Below the pieces are notes generated by a model, which was given only the letters and a program-made list of their open reading frames with translations, was not told the origin of the DNA and did not search any database. Of a stretch of 64,000 nt of DNA, positions 20,091 to 29,042 are shown in pieces; the first letter of the stretch is position 1; every line of letters starts with the position of its first letter. A program made the translations under genes and the position numbers. Origin of the DNA: Frischella japonica (GTDB lineage Bacteria; Pseudomonadota; Gammaproteobacteria; Enterobacterales; Orbaceae); assembly GCF_014489845.1 (NCBI RefSeq), contig NZ_JABURY010000010.1, forward strand, positions 155,087 through 219,086, written 5' to 3'.

Positions 20091-21914
20091 TCAGTCGTGG
20101 CATTTCGTTTGTAATTTACCGTGGCTACAGCCACACTTAAATACCGGATCCATAACCGCTTGTTTATGAAAATCAATGACACCTAAATCTGTAATGGCAT
20201 AGTCAGGAATTGCTGTGATTTGTAAACAACACATATAAAATAATGGATCAGGTAAGTCACAACCTAACTCACGAGCAAGTAATAACAGTTTTTCCTCTTC
20301 TTGTGCCATTGTATGTGGATCGAGATCAGATACAATGCCACAAATTGGTAATGGTAAGAAACCAATAACTTTCCCTTGATTTACAATCACTTGGCCGCCA
20401 CCGTGTTCAGCTAAATGGTTGATCGCTAATGCCATATCTTCAGAGTTAGTACCAATACAGACAACATTATTATCATCGGGGGCACAAGAACTTGCCATTG
20501 CACCAGATTTTAGTTTCCAGCCAGAGCAAAAACCAACTTTTGCAGTACCATCGGTTTTACCAAAGCGTTCAACAACGGTGACATAGAGTACATCATTTTG
20601 TATATCAGGTAACACCACGCCATCTTGCACATTTAATTCCACCTGACGCGCACGACGAACAAACGGAATGTTAAAATCAACATCTAACGATAAGGCCTTG
20701 ACCTTGGTTTGTTTAATATTAGTAGTTACTTTAAGTGCTGAGGCCGTTACAGGTTTTAATTTCATACTTTGTAATAACACCGCACTGCGTTTTGGTGGGA
20801 CAAAGTTGAATACTGTTGCTTGATTTTCAACAACTAACTGACCTTTGGCAATAACGGTATCAATATCAAATTTAACTAAATCAGAAACTAAAAGAATATC
20901 AGCAAAACGACCAGGAGAAACTGAACCAACTAAGTGATCAATACGATAAGCTTCAGCTGAATTGATGGATCCCATTTGTATAGCAGTTAAAGGATCGACA
21001 CCTTTAGCAATTGCCATGCGAATTAATTTATCCATATGACCATTGGTCACAATATCGGAAGCAATAACATCATCGGTACAGAAACTGACGCGACGTGCTA
21101 ATCTAGGGTTGAGATGCGTAATCACCTTAATGTTTTCAGCTAAAAAGTGGGAAATTGATGATTCGCGAATTAACACATTCATTCCTTTACGGATTTTTTC
21201 CATCATTTCGGTATGATCATAACTTTCGTGATCTAATCGAACACCGGCACAAAGAATAGCATTAAGTTTATTTCCGCGGGTCATTGGCGCACAACCGTAA
21301 ATAGGGAGACGATGTAACCGAGCATATTCAATTGCTTTCATCACATCGCTGTGTTGATTTTCAATAAATTCACTGACTGTTTCCCAAATCCCGAATACTT
21401 CCGGCCATTTTTGTACTTCGGCATGGGTTTTGGCTGTAACATTAAAACCGACATGACTTTGTGGTAATGTGTATGGCGTTAAGAATGGTAGACCCCAGAA
21501 TACCTTTAATGGCGTACCGTCAATCTCGTGTAAAATTTCTCTAATGCCATCTAAGCCAGCAGTGACAATATATTGATCTAAACCAGAAATAATGCTGGTA
21601 GTGCCGTGTGGTAATACTGCTTTAGCAAAGCTAGTCATCGATAATTTACTGCATTCAATATGTAAATGACCATCAATTAGTCCTGGAACAATATATTTAC
21701 CTTTAGCGTCAATTGTTTTGGTGTTTTCACCGATATAACTTGCTACATCTCCGGTTGCGACAATACGTGATTTATAAATTGCTACATCAGCGGGGTAAAT
21801 CTCACTAGAGTTTACATTGACTAATAGACCATTAGTAATAATTAAATCAGCAGGCAGCTTGGCTAATCCTGCATCAATCATTTCACAAATTGCTTCTTTA
21901 TACATTGAAGTCAT
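20091..21914 (-). CDS. Divergent adenine-deaminase family protein
   Basis: A 607-residue paralogue of the neighbouring Ade with the same two-domain layout: amidohydrolase barrel, then AdeC-like C-terminal domain (APDDNNVVCIGTNSEDM, LPLPICGIVSDLDPH). DGHLHIE (81-87), IWE near 178, DHES (228-231) and CTDD (279-282) are kept. However, the DPHE motif of true Ade is replaced by GLDQ (111-114) and the ligand His of DGHSPG by Cys in YGCAPM (206-211). The C-terminus carries a Cys-rich tail, KCGCSHGKLQTKCHD. It may have another substrate, for example a different purine or cyclic amide, or a different metal centre. Cotranscription with an adenine permease and Ade favours purine catabolism. Confidence 0.85.
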   Translation of the reverse strand: MTSMYKEAICEMIDAGLAKLPADLIITNGLLVNVNSSEIYPADVAIYKSRIVATGDVASYIGENTKTIDAKGKYIVPGLIDGHLHIECSKLSMTSFAKAVLPHGTTSIISGLDQYIVTAGLDGIREILHEIDGTPLKVFWGLPFLTPYTLPQSHVGFNVTAKTHAEVQKWPEVFGIWETVSEFIENQHSDVMKAIEYARLHRLPIYGCAPMTRGNKLNAILCAGVRLDHESYDHTEMMEKIRKGMNVLIRESSISHFLAENIKVITHLNPRLARRVSFCTDDVIASDIVTNGHMDKLIRMAIAKGVDPLTAIQMGSINSAEAYRIDHLVGSVSPGRFADILLVSDLVKFDIDTVIAKGQLVVENQATVFNFVPPKRSAVLLQSMKLKPVTASALKVTTNIKQTKVKALSLDVDFNIPFVRRARQVELNVQDGVVLPDIQNDVLYVTVVERFGKTDGTAKVGFCSGWKLKSGAMASSCAPDDNNVVCIGTNSEDMALAINHLAEHGGGQVIVNQGKVIGFLPLPICGIVSDLDPHTMAQEEEKLLLLARELGCDLPDPLFYMCCLQITAIPDYAITDLGVIDFHKQAVMDPVFKCGCSHGKLQTKCHD

Positions 21915-21991
21915 AATTATATTCCTTGTTTATCTTGTATGCGTTATTCTTTTTAATTAACTTGATTATGTTATTGATAAATAAGCAGGCT

Positions 21992-23317
21992 TTAAATAAA
22001 TATGTAACGAGCTAAAAATAGTATAGCCATGATTACTGAACATACGGTTAAGTCTTTAAATTTGCCGCAACAAACTTTCATAATCACAAAAGTAATAAAT
22101 CCCGTAGCAATACCTTCGGTAATGGTAAAGCTAAATGGCATCATTATCATAGCAACGAATGCAGGTACAGCTTCAGTCAAATCATTCCATTTCACTCGGG
22201 CTAAATCAGATGCCATTAAAACGCCTATATAAATTAGTGCTCCGGTAGTTGCATAAAGAGGGACCATTTTTTCCAGTGGAGATAAGAAAACTGAACATAA
22301 AAACAAAATACCAACGCCCAAAGCCATCATACCCGTACGTCCACCGACAGCGACGCCGGAAGCACTTTCGACATAAGCTGTAACAGCTGATGTTCCCATT
22401 GCTGAACCTAAAGCAGAGCTTGCACTATCGATATAAAGTGAAAGTTGTTGATTAGGGTATCGGCCATTTTCGTCAGCAAGTCCTGCTTTATCTGTTACAG
22501 CTATAAATGTACCTGAAGATTCAAACAAGTTAATCAACATTACGGATAATATGATACCGACTAATGAAATTTCAAAAATATGATTAAAATCTAGTTGACC
22601 AACAACCCCGGAAATATCGGGTGGTAGGCTAATTATGCCATGATAAACCACTTCAGGATCAATTACCCAACCAACTAACGTTACCAGTACAAATGAAATT
22701 AAGATTGAAGAGTTCCAACCACGTTGGGCCAAAATAGCCACAATAAGGAAGCTTAAACAACCTAACATAAATGGAACAGAGGTTGGATCACCTAACCGCA
22801 CCATTGTATCAGGATCGGCAATAATAATATGGGCATTATGTAAACCAATTAATGTAATTAATAATCCACAGCCACTGCTCACACCTATACGAATTGAAAA
22901 AGGAATATTGGCGATCATCCAATAACGTAGACGAAATATCGAGAGTAAAAATAATCCTGTAGCACCCATGAAGATCAGCGTCATGGCAGTTTGCCAAGTT
23001 AGTCCCATAGAACCAACCAGCACATAAGCAAAATAGGCATTAATCCCCATGCCTGGTGCTAGCGCGATAGGTAATCTGGCGATAATCCCCATTGCCATAC
23101 AAGCGATGCCGGTGATTAGAGCTGTTGTTACAAAAACCGCTTGCGAATCCATTGCTGCATCACCAAGTATTTTAGGATTCACAAAAATAATGTAAACCAT
23201 GGTAATAAAAGTGGTAAAACTGGCAATAAGTTCGGTTTTCAATGAAGTTTTATTTTCCTGAAAATGAAAATAGCGATCTAATAACGATCGTTTTGTCGTT
23301 GAAGGATATGTAGTCAC
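21992..23317 (-). CDS. adeQ: Adenine permease, NCS2 AzgA-type
   Basis: A 441-residue nucleobase:proton symporter of the AzgA branch of NCS2. Segments TELIASFTTFITMVYIIFVNP, LPIALAPGMGINAYFAYV, NLFESSGTFIAVTDKAGL and GTSAVTAYVESASGVAVGGRTG match the E. coli AdeP/AdeQ adenine permeases; adeQ (yicO) is next to ade in E. coli, which favours that name. About twelve to fourteen membrane segments. It is the first gene of the purine operon (adeQ, ade-like, ade), with a strong promoter and a structured leader upstream. Confidence 0.9.
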   Translation of the reverse strand: MTTYPSTTKRSLLDRYFHFQENKTSLKTELIASFTTFITMVYIIFVNPKILGDAAMDSQAVFVTTALITGIACMAMGIIARLPIALAPGMGINAYFAYVLVGSMGLTWQTAMTLIFMGATGLFLLSIFRLRYWMIANIPFSIRIGVSSGCGLLITLIGLHNAHIIIADPDTMVRLGDPTSVPFMLGCLSFLIVAILAQRGWNSSILISFVLVTLVGWVIDPEVVYHGIISLPPDISGVVGQLDFNHIFEISLVGIILSVMLINLFESSGTFIAVTDKAGLADENGRYPNQQLSLYIDSASSALGSAMGTSAVTAYVESASGVAVGGRTGMMALGVGILFLCSVFLSPLEKMVPLYATTGALIYIGVLMASDLARVKWNDLTEAVPAFVAMIMMPFSFTITEGIATGFITFVIMKVCCGKFKDLTVCSVIMAILFLARYIFI

Positions 23318-23403
23318 GAGAGAACTCCAAAGAATGGAAAAAAAGAAATGTTTATTGAATTATTATTATAAGAGTGATTAATCATGCGAAAAATCTCAAT
23401 ACA

Positions 23404-23448
23404 CATCAGTCACTTTGGCGCGGAGTGCGCTAATAATAGTTACTGATG
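23404..23448 (-). promoter_or_regulatory. Structured 5' leader of the adenine operon (possible cis-regulatory RNA)
   Basis: In the minus-strand transcript CATCAGT (23448-23442) pairs with ACTGATG (23410-23404), enclosing a GCGC-ACTCC-GCGC hairpin (23430-23418). The sequence GCCAAAG occurs on both sides of the element. It begins a few nucleotides after the predicted transcription start and about 85 nt before the adeQ start codon. It does not match the three-way-junction purine riboswitch known to me. A short xanthine-type riboswitch, a protein-binding leader or an operator are alternatives. Confidence 0.4.
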
Positions 23449-23460
23449 CTTTGGCGTCAT

Positions 23461-23490
23461 ATTATATCCATAACGATTAAAATCAGGCAA
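23461..23490 (-). promoter_or_regulatory. Sigma-70 promoter of the adenine operon
   Basis: Reading on the minus strand: TTGCCT (23490-23485) as -35, 18-bp spacer, TATAAT (23466-23461) as a perfect -10. Transcription would start near 23454, just upstream of the structured leader. The rest of 23491-23894 up to ypfJ is AT-rich and shows nothing else I can name. Confidence 0.65.
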
Positions 23491-23894
23491 TTAAAAAAAT
23501 GTATTAATGTTAATTAATAGCAATATTATTTTTCTGTTAAATAAAAATCAATATGTTATGGTTTCTAACTAGGAATTAATCCTAAATTTATATTCATTAA
23601 GCTTGTGGTGACGGAATAAAATTTATGAATTTTGTCATCAATATACTCTGCATAACAAATTGAAATTTAGATTATCTGGTTGTTGATTATTAGTATTGTA
23701 GTATGACAATATTTACTGATCCAAACCCTTTAAATGAGGATCAATTAAGCGACATAATCAATGCATAAAAATCGATCTAACTCGTTATAAAATTGAAATA
23801 AATCAACATTATTTTACTTAGTGATTAAGTAAATCTGGTAACAAATTTGATTATCTATTAAAATTAATTCATTACAACTGATGAGGTAGTCGAT

Positions 23895-24749
23895 ATGCGA
23901 TGGCGTGACCAGAGAGAGAGCGACAATATTGAAGATCGTCGTTCACAATCAGGGAGTAGTACAGGAATAAACATTCCAATGGGTGGTAAAGGTAGATTGA
24001 TATTATTTATCATTGTGCTGGTCGCCGGTTATTATGGTGTCGATTTAACCGGCTTGCTGAATTCCGATCTCATTGAGCAAAATAATTCGCAACAAACCGC
24101 CACGCCATATTATGATGAAGATCCTGATGCGGCAAAATTCACCTCGGTTATTTTGGCCAGTACCGAAGATTATTGGCGTCAAGCATTTCAACGTTTAGGG
24201 AAAACCTATATTCCGCCTAAATTAGTACTCTATACTGGTTCTACGCGCACTTCTTGCGGTACTGGTCAAACCTATATGGGGCCCTTTTATTGCAGTGTAG
24301 ACAAAACGGTTTATCTTGATATCTCATTTTATCAAGAGATGAAACGGAGGTTGGGTGGTGGTGGTGATTTTGCTCAAGGCTATGTCATCGCACATGAAAT
24401 TGGTCATCATGTACAAAATTTATTAGGTACATTTAACCAAATTCAACATCAACAACAAAATTCTAGATTTAGCAAAAATCAATTATCAGTTAAATTAGAA
24501 TTGCAGGCGGATTGTTATGCGGGTTTGTGGGGAAATGCCATGCAGAAAAAAAATATTTTAGAAGTTGGTGATATCGAACAGGCGTTAAAAACGGCCGAAG
24601 CCATTGGTGATGATCGTTTACAACGTCAAAGTAATGGCTATATAGTGCCAGATAGTTTTACCCATGGATCATCCCAGCAACGTTATACGTGGTTTAAACG
24701 AGGATTTGATAGTGGTATTATTGAACAATGTAATACATTTATCGAATGA
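23895..24749 (+). CDS. ypfJ: Neutral zinc metallopeptidase family protein YpfJ
   Basis: A 284-residue YpfJ-family protein. The N-terminus [16 protein letters not shown] is the family hallmark, followed by one membrane segment (about residues 33-50), so the rest is likely periplasmic. HEIGHH at 167-172 is the zinc-protease motif, and [12 protein letters not shown] supplies the third ligand region. Substrates are unknown for this family. The gene is monocistronic, with AT-rich gaps on both sides. Confidence 0.93.
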   Translation: MRWRDQRESDNIEDRRSQSGSSTGINIPMGGKGRLILFIIVLVAGYYGVDLTGLLNSDLIEQNNSQQTATPYYDEDPDAAKFTSVILASTEDYWRQAFQRLGKTYIPPKLVLYTGSTRTSCGTGQTYMGPFYCSVDKTVYLDISFYQEMKRRLGGGGDFAQGYVIAHEIGHHVQNLLGTFNQIQHQQQNSRFSKNQLSVKLELQADCYAGLWGNAMQKKNILEVGDIEQALKTAEAIGDDRLQRQSNGYIVPDSFTHGSSQQRYTWFKRGFDSGIIEQCNTFIE

Positions 24750-25090
24750 AAAAACAATTAAAAGCCCAATCTTATATAAAGCCTAGTTGAATAAAACAGA
24801 TATCGCGTATTTGTTAGTGCAATTTTATATAGTGAAAATGAATGGGAAACACAATTTCCTATGGTTAATAAGTAACTAAAAAAGAGGATTGACTAATGAT
24901 ATCAATCCTGTAGGGTGAATTAAATTATCGAATTAATTTTAGGTTAGAATCCAAAACATGTAGCGCTGACAAGGTGAGCGACTTCAGCTAATGAAATAGC
25001 GATAATGTTCAATTATTTTAAATATGATAATTTGATTGCTAATATCACTATAAACAGACATTGTAATAATGTTGTAAAAAGGGAAATAGT
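24750..25090. other. 341-bp gap before the DUF4132 cluster
   Basis: Non-coding AT-rich DNA that should contain the promoter of the cluster starting at 25091. No clear terminator for ypfJ and no defined regulatory motif was seen. A purine-rich AAAAAGGGA lies just before the TTG start of the next gene. Confidence 0.5.
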
Positions 25091-27631
25091 TTGAATAATC
25101 AAAAAGAACAATTATGTAATATTATTCTGCCAAAAAATCAACCCATCTTAGATCGTTGTTTACCACTAAGTTTTCGGCAGTGTTTGCAACAAAACTTGGA
25201 TAAACAATTAGCGATTTTAGAACAAAAAGTTGCAGACGAAATTGCCCTTAATAGCACGTATCACTGTCAATATACCCATCAACAGCAGCGTTATCAAAAA
25301 TTAAAAGCGATTAAACCCGGTGATCTTGATCAAGTATTTGCTTATCTAAACGGTCAGGCAATAATTCCGAAAATCGATTTAGGGAAAAACCAAAGCATTT
25401 TCGTTGATCATAATGATTTACTCTTACTTGCCTTGTATCAAGAATCATTGCAAAACTTACCAGAATGCAATTTATGGCACTTATTGCGGGCATATTATCT
25501 TGAAAGATCTGAGCTAATTACCCAACACCTCGCTACTCTCTTTGAAAATGAGTTACTTATTTGTCAAGCTGATTTAAGACAAGTTGCAACCATACTTAGT
25601 CAAATTACGGGTGATCATCAAGTAGTGTCATGGATAGCGAATGCCTTTTTGAGTTATTTTACTTTGCCGATGCTTCAACGTTATATTGTAGGTAGAGAAA
25701 ATAAGGTTTGGCCTTTTTTTGCCGAAAATTTGCAATTTATTGATCAAGCATTGGGTTTGACCAATGATACTAAAGGCTTCAAAGTCGCCAATGCACTCGC
25801 TATAGTTTCCCTGTTTCCTGAAGTTCCAGCTAAATATATTTCTCACCTTTTGGCGCTAGCATTAGGCACAAATCAAAATTTACGTGTGCAGGCTCAACTA
25901 ATTCTGAATAAAATTGAAAATATCCATCTTGAGGTTGAAAAAGCCTTAATTGCTAGCAAACAAGAAATACGGATTATTGCTATCAATTGGTTGGCATTGT
26001 TAGGAGCAACATCATCTGTTGAACGATTATATCAGGTGTTAGCGGTTGAAAAAAAAGCCTTAGTACAGGCAACAATTCTCAGTGCTTTGAATCAGCTTGG
26101 TCAAGATATTTCTTATTATCTATCACACGAATATTTATTGCAGGATGCACAAAAAGGTTTATTGGCCAAAAAACCGATTAGTATTGAGTGGTTAGATCCT
26201 AACATTTTACCTAATTTATTTTGGCAAAATGGTGACAGCGTAGCAGTAGAGATTCTTTACTGGTGGATCGTTTCAGCGGTTAAATTAAAGCAACCAATGG
26301 GCAATGCATTAATTGATCTCTATTTAGGTTTATTGGATGCTAAAAGTCAAAAAAATATTGGTCAATTTATTTTGCAAATGTTTATACAGCAAGATATTAA
26401 AACAATTTCAGATTTGACTGATGAATATCAAAGTACAGTGATAGAAGCAAAAGGAGTTTTAGCACTTATTAAATATATAGATGCCTATCAAGCGGTGCAA
26501 ATTGTACGCCCTTATCTTAAACAGTACACTAGCAGAAGGTCAGAGATATGTGCTATTTTGGAAGCTTTAGCTACCATTTATCATCCTGAAATTATTCAAC
26601 TATTATTGTCGATTTCAGCCGGATATAGTTCAAATATTGTCCGTAAAAAAGCGGCAAATTTGTTGGGGCAAATTGCAGATAATCGGGCTTGTTCAGTTCA
26701 AGAACTATCAGAACGAATGGTGCCAACGGCTAATTTGAATAGCAATGGGGAGATAATACTTAATTATGGAGATCGTATTTTCAAAGCATTACTAGATGAA
26801 ACGTTACAATTAATTGTCAAAAATGTTGATGGTAAAACTATAAAATCTTTACCAGCGGCAAACAAAAATGATAATGAGGAATACGTTAAAGCGTGTAAAA
26901 AATTGCTGACTAATAGTAAGAAGGCTTTAAAGTTAGTAATTGACAATCAAACACAACGTCTATATTCAATGATGTGCATAACAGAACAGTGGTCGTATAC
27001 AGATTGGCATCATTATTTATATCAACATCCGATAATGAATCGATTAATACAACGTTTGGTCTGGCTGGAAATGGATCAAAATGGGCAACTTATTCATGCT
27101 TTTCGACCAACGGAAGAGGGTGCGTTCATCAATATTGATGATCAAGAAATTACGCTAAACACCAATCATCAATTGCAGTTAGCCCATGGCATCCATTTGC
27201 CAGAACATGCGATATCAAGCTGGTTGATCCACTTTGAAGATTACAAAATCAAACCTTTATTCAACCAGTTCGCACATCCAAAACCGAATATTAGCCATCA
27301 GGTTGAGAATAAAATCGCTGATTATTTTGGACAGAATATCGCTGTGATGACATTAAAAAATCGGCTGCATAGCCGTGGATATCAGCCGATTACTGATTGG
27401 GATCGAATTGAAGGTTATAGTAAAAGTTTTCCAAAACTAGCGATACAAGCATGTATTACAATAAGTAATTATTATCGTCAGATGAGCACAGCCAACGAAA
27501 CCGTAAAGCTTTACCATTTGTACTTTAAACAACGTATTGGACTTATTGATAAAATTATGCATATTGAAAATGTGCCACCTATTATTTTAGCGGAATGTTA
27601 TGGCGATTATCAATCATTGATAACTGTGTAA
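25091..27631 (+). CDS. DUF4132-family protein, N-terminally short paralogue
   Basis: An 846-residue protein related along its length to residues ~345-1242 of the larger DUF4132 protein two genes downstream. Shared segments include YIVGRENKVWPFFAENLQFID, the HEAT-like helices around residues 260-330, and the C-terminal DUF4132 signature HPIMNRLIQRLVWLEMDQ with FRPTEEGAF. It therefore lacks the N-terminal third of its paralogue. The only start consistent with a ribosome-binding site is TTG at 25091 (AAGGGA seven bases upstream). Function unknown; in E. coli a DUF4132 protein (YehI/MolR family) heads the yeh cluster. It may be a partner or competitor of the full-length protein. Confidence 0.8.
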   Translation: MNNQKEQLCNIILPKNQPILDRCLPLSFRQCLQQNLDKQLAILEQKVADEIALNSTYHCQYTHQQQRYQKLKAIKPGDLDQVFAYLNGQAIIPKIDLGKNQSIFVDHNDLLLLALYQESLQNLPECNLWHLLRAYYLERSELITQHLATLFENELLICQADLRQVATILSQITGDHQVVSWIANAFLSYFTLPMLQRYIVGRENKVWPFFAENLQFIDQALGLTNDTKGFKVANALAIVSLFPEVPAKYISHLLALALGTNQNLRVQAQLILNKIENIHLEVEKALIASKQEIRIIAINWLALLGATSSVERLYQVLAVEKKALVQATILSALNQLGQDISYYLSHEYLLQDAQKGLLAKKPISIEWLDPNILPNLFWQNGDSVAVEILYWWIVSAVKLKQPMGNALIDLYLGLLDAKSQKNIGQFILQMFIQQDIKTISDLTDEYQSTVIEAKGVLALIKYIDAYQAVQIVRPYLKQYTSRRSEICAILEALATIYHPEIIQLLLSISAGYSSNIVRKKAANLLGQIADNRACSVQELSERMVPTANLNSNGEIILNYGDRIFKALLDETLQLIVKNVDGKTIKSLPAANKNDNEEYVKACKKLLTNSKKALKLVIDNQTQRLYSMMCITEQWSYTDWHHYLYQHPIMNRLIQRLVWLEMDQNGQLIHAFRPTEEGAFINIDDQEITLNTNHQLQLAHGIHLPEHAISSWLIHFEDYKIKPLFNQFAHPKPNISHQVENKIADYFGQNIAVMTLKNRLHSRGYQPITDWDRIEGYSKSFPKLAIQACITISNYYRQMSTANETVKLYHLYFKQRIGLIDKIMHIENVPPIILAECYGDYQSLITV

Positions 27632-27736
27632 TTATTTCAAAATTATCACTGACATTGTTAAGGCAGCAAAATAGCTGAGCTGCTAAATGTTATCGCTAAA
27701 TAAATGAAACCAGCGTAGGAATAAATAGGCGTAAAA

Positions 27737-28756
27737 ATGAATAACTACATCCGAAATATTTTGTGTTTTTTTATCTATTTGATGATTTCTTTTAATAGTT
27801 ATGTAACAGGGATTGAAAAAACAACCTATTCAATAAGACGTGATATGCAACTTTTTTCAGTGGCTAAGATTGATTATCTTGCTCAAACTGATCCTTTTCT
27901 CTTTGTTTCTTTGTCGGATGTCATTCCTTATGGCGGTAATAATGAAAATATTCAATACATACCAGAAAAAAATTTAGCCGACTCGCATCAATATCAATAT
28001 AGTAAAAGGCAATATCTTATCACCAAACCATATCGCGCTAATCTTATGAAGGATCTTGGCTTATCAGAAAATGATCAGGTTTTTATCTACGATTATGCGC
28101 TGAATCGGTTAATTATGTTTAAAATAAGCGAACTTAAAGCATTAGCGGTGATTGATTTACTTAGTTATCAGCAAAATGGTCCTTTTTATGGTTACCAATA
28201 TATGCTTGGATTTGCCATTACACCACCAAAAGCCTTTGATCCTGCTACCACATTAGTCTATTTCGGTAAACAAAATCCATTTGCGCAACAAAAATTGACA
28301 CTGTTGAAATGGGAAAAAATTGATAATCAGCGATTTCCTAAAACGAATGACTTTGAAGTTGACTACTCCAAACCTATCAAATACTTATTAGATCGAATTA
28401 CATTTTTAGCTAATGCAAATGGTTTACGTTATTTAGTACAATACTATCAAAATAGCCAGCGATTAATTATAGAAGATTCTAAGGCTAATATTATTGCTGA
28501 TTTTATTCATGTTGTAGACGAAAATAATGATTTATGGTTTTTAAATGGTAACTACAATGGTATTTATTATACCAAACAATGGTCCGGTTATTTATTTGAA
28601 AATCAGTCGCTAGTCGTTTTTGGATTTGAGCGACCTTTATCGGGTTGTCCAACCATTAATTTTATTAATCCATCTTATGATAGATTAGTAATAAATTGTG
28701 ATTATCGCCACTTGCAACCTATGAAGGATCTGAAATTTAAAAAAACAGATCAATAA
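27737..28756 (+). CDS. Exported protein of unknown function within the yeh-like cluster
   Basis: A 339-residue protein with an apparent N-terminal signal peptide or anchor (IRNILCFFIYLMISFNSYV, residues 5-23). The remainder is soluble and rich in Tyr, Asn and Asp, with an exact CPTINFINPSYDRLVINC segment near the end whose two cysteines could form a disulphide. I recognise no family. It sits between the two DUF4132 genes on the same strand, 105 bp after the first and 286 bp before the second. If exported, it is the only component of the cluster outside the cytoplasm. Confidence 0.65.
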   Translation: MNNYIRNILCFFIYLMISFNSYVTGIEKTTYSIRRDMQLFSVAKIDYLAQTDPFLFVSLSDVIPYGGNNENIQYIPEKNLADSHQYQYSKRQYLITKPYRANLMKDLGLSENDQVFIYDYALNRLIMFKISELKALAVIDLLSYQQNGPFYGYQYMLGFAITPPKAFDPATTLVYFGKQNPFAQQKLTLLKWEKIDNQRFPKTNDFEVDYSKPIKYLLDRITFLANANGLRYLVQYYQNSQRLIIEDSKANIIADFIHVVDENNDLWFLNGNYNGIYYTKQWSGYLFENQSLVVFGFERPLSGCPTINFINPSYDRLVINCDYRHLQPMKDLKFKKTDQ

Positions 28757-29042
28757 AAAGGATTTCAAAATCATAAAATTTCAGTTCATCGAGTAAACAA
28801 TATATATTTCTAAAAAATATAATTTTTAGTAAATTTATTTTTAATAAGGACAAACAATACCCACAGAACCGTGAGCAGAAGGTTATGCTGAATATATGGC
28901 AATGTTAGTGTAATGAGTTGCAATGATTCAGAATGGTAATAAAAACGATTTAGATGAAATAGTGCAAGTTTAAATTATTGCCATCAAAGATAAAATTACA
29001 ATCATCAATACTTGAAATATTAAAATAAGATTGGAGAAAGGG

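Noticed and set aside
23404..23448. Classical purine riboswitch or PurR box upstream of adeQ
   Set aside because: The conserved three-way-junction loops of the purine aptamer and the PurR 16-bp palindrome are not present; the region is reported only as an unidentified structured leader.
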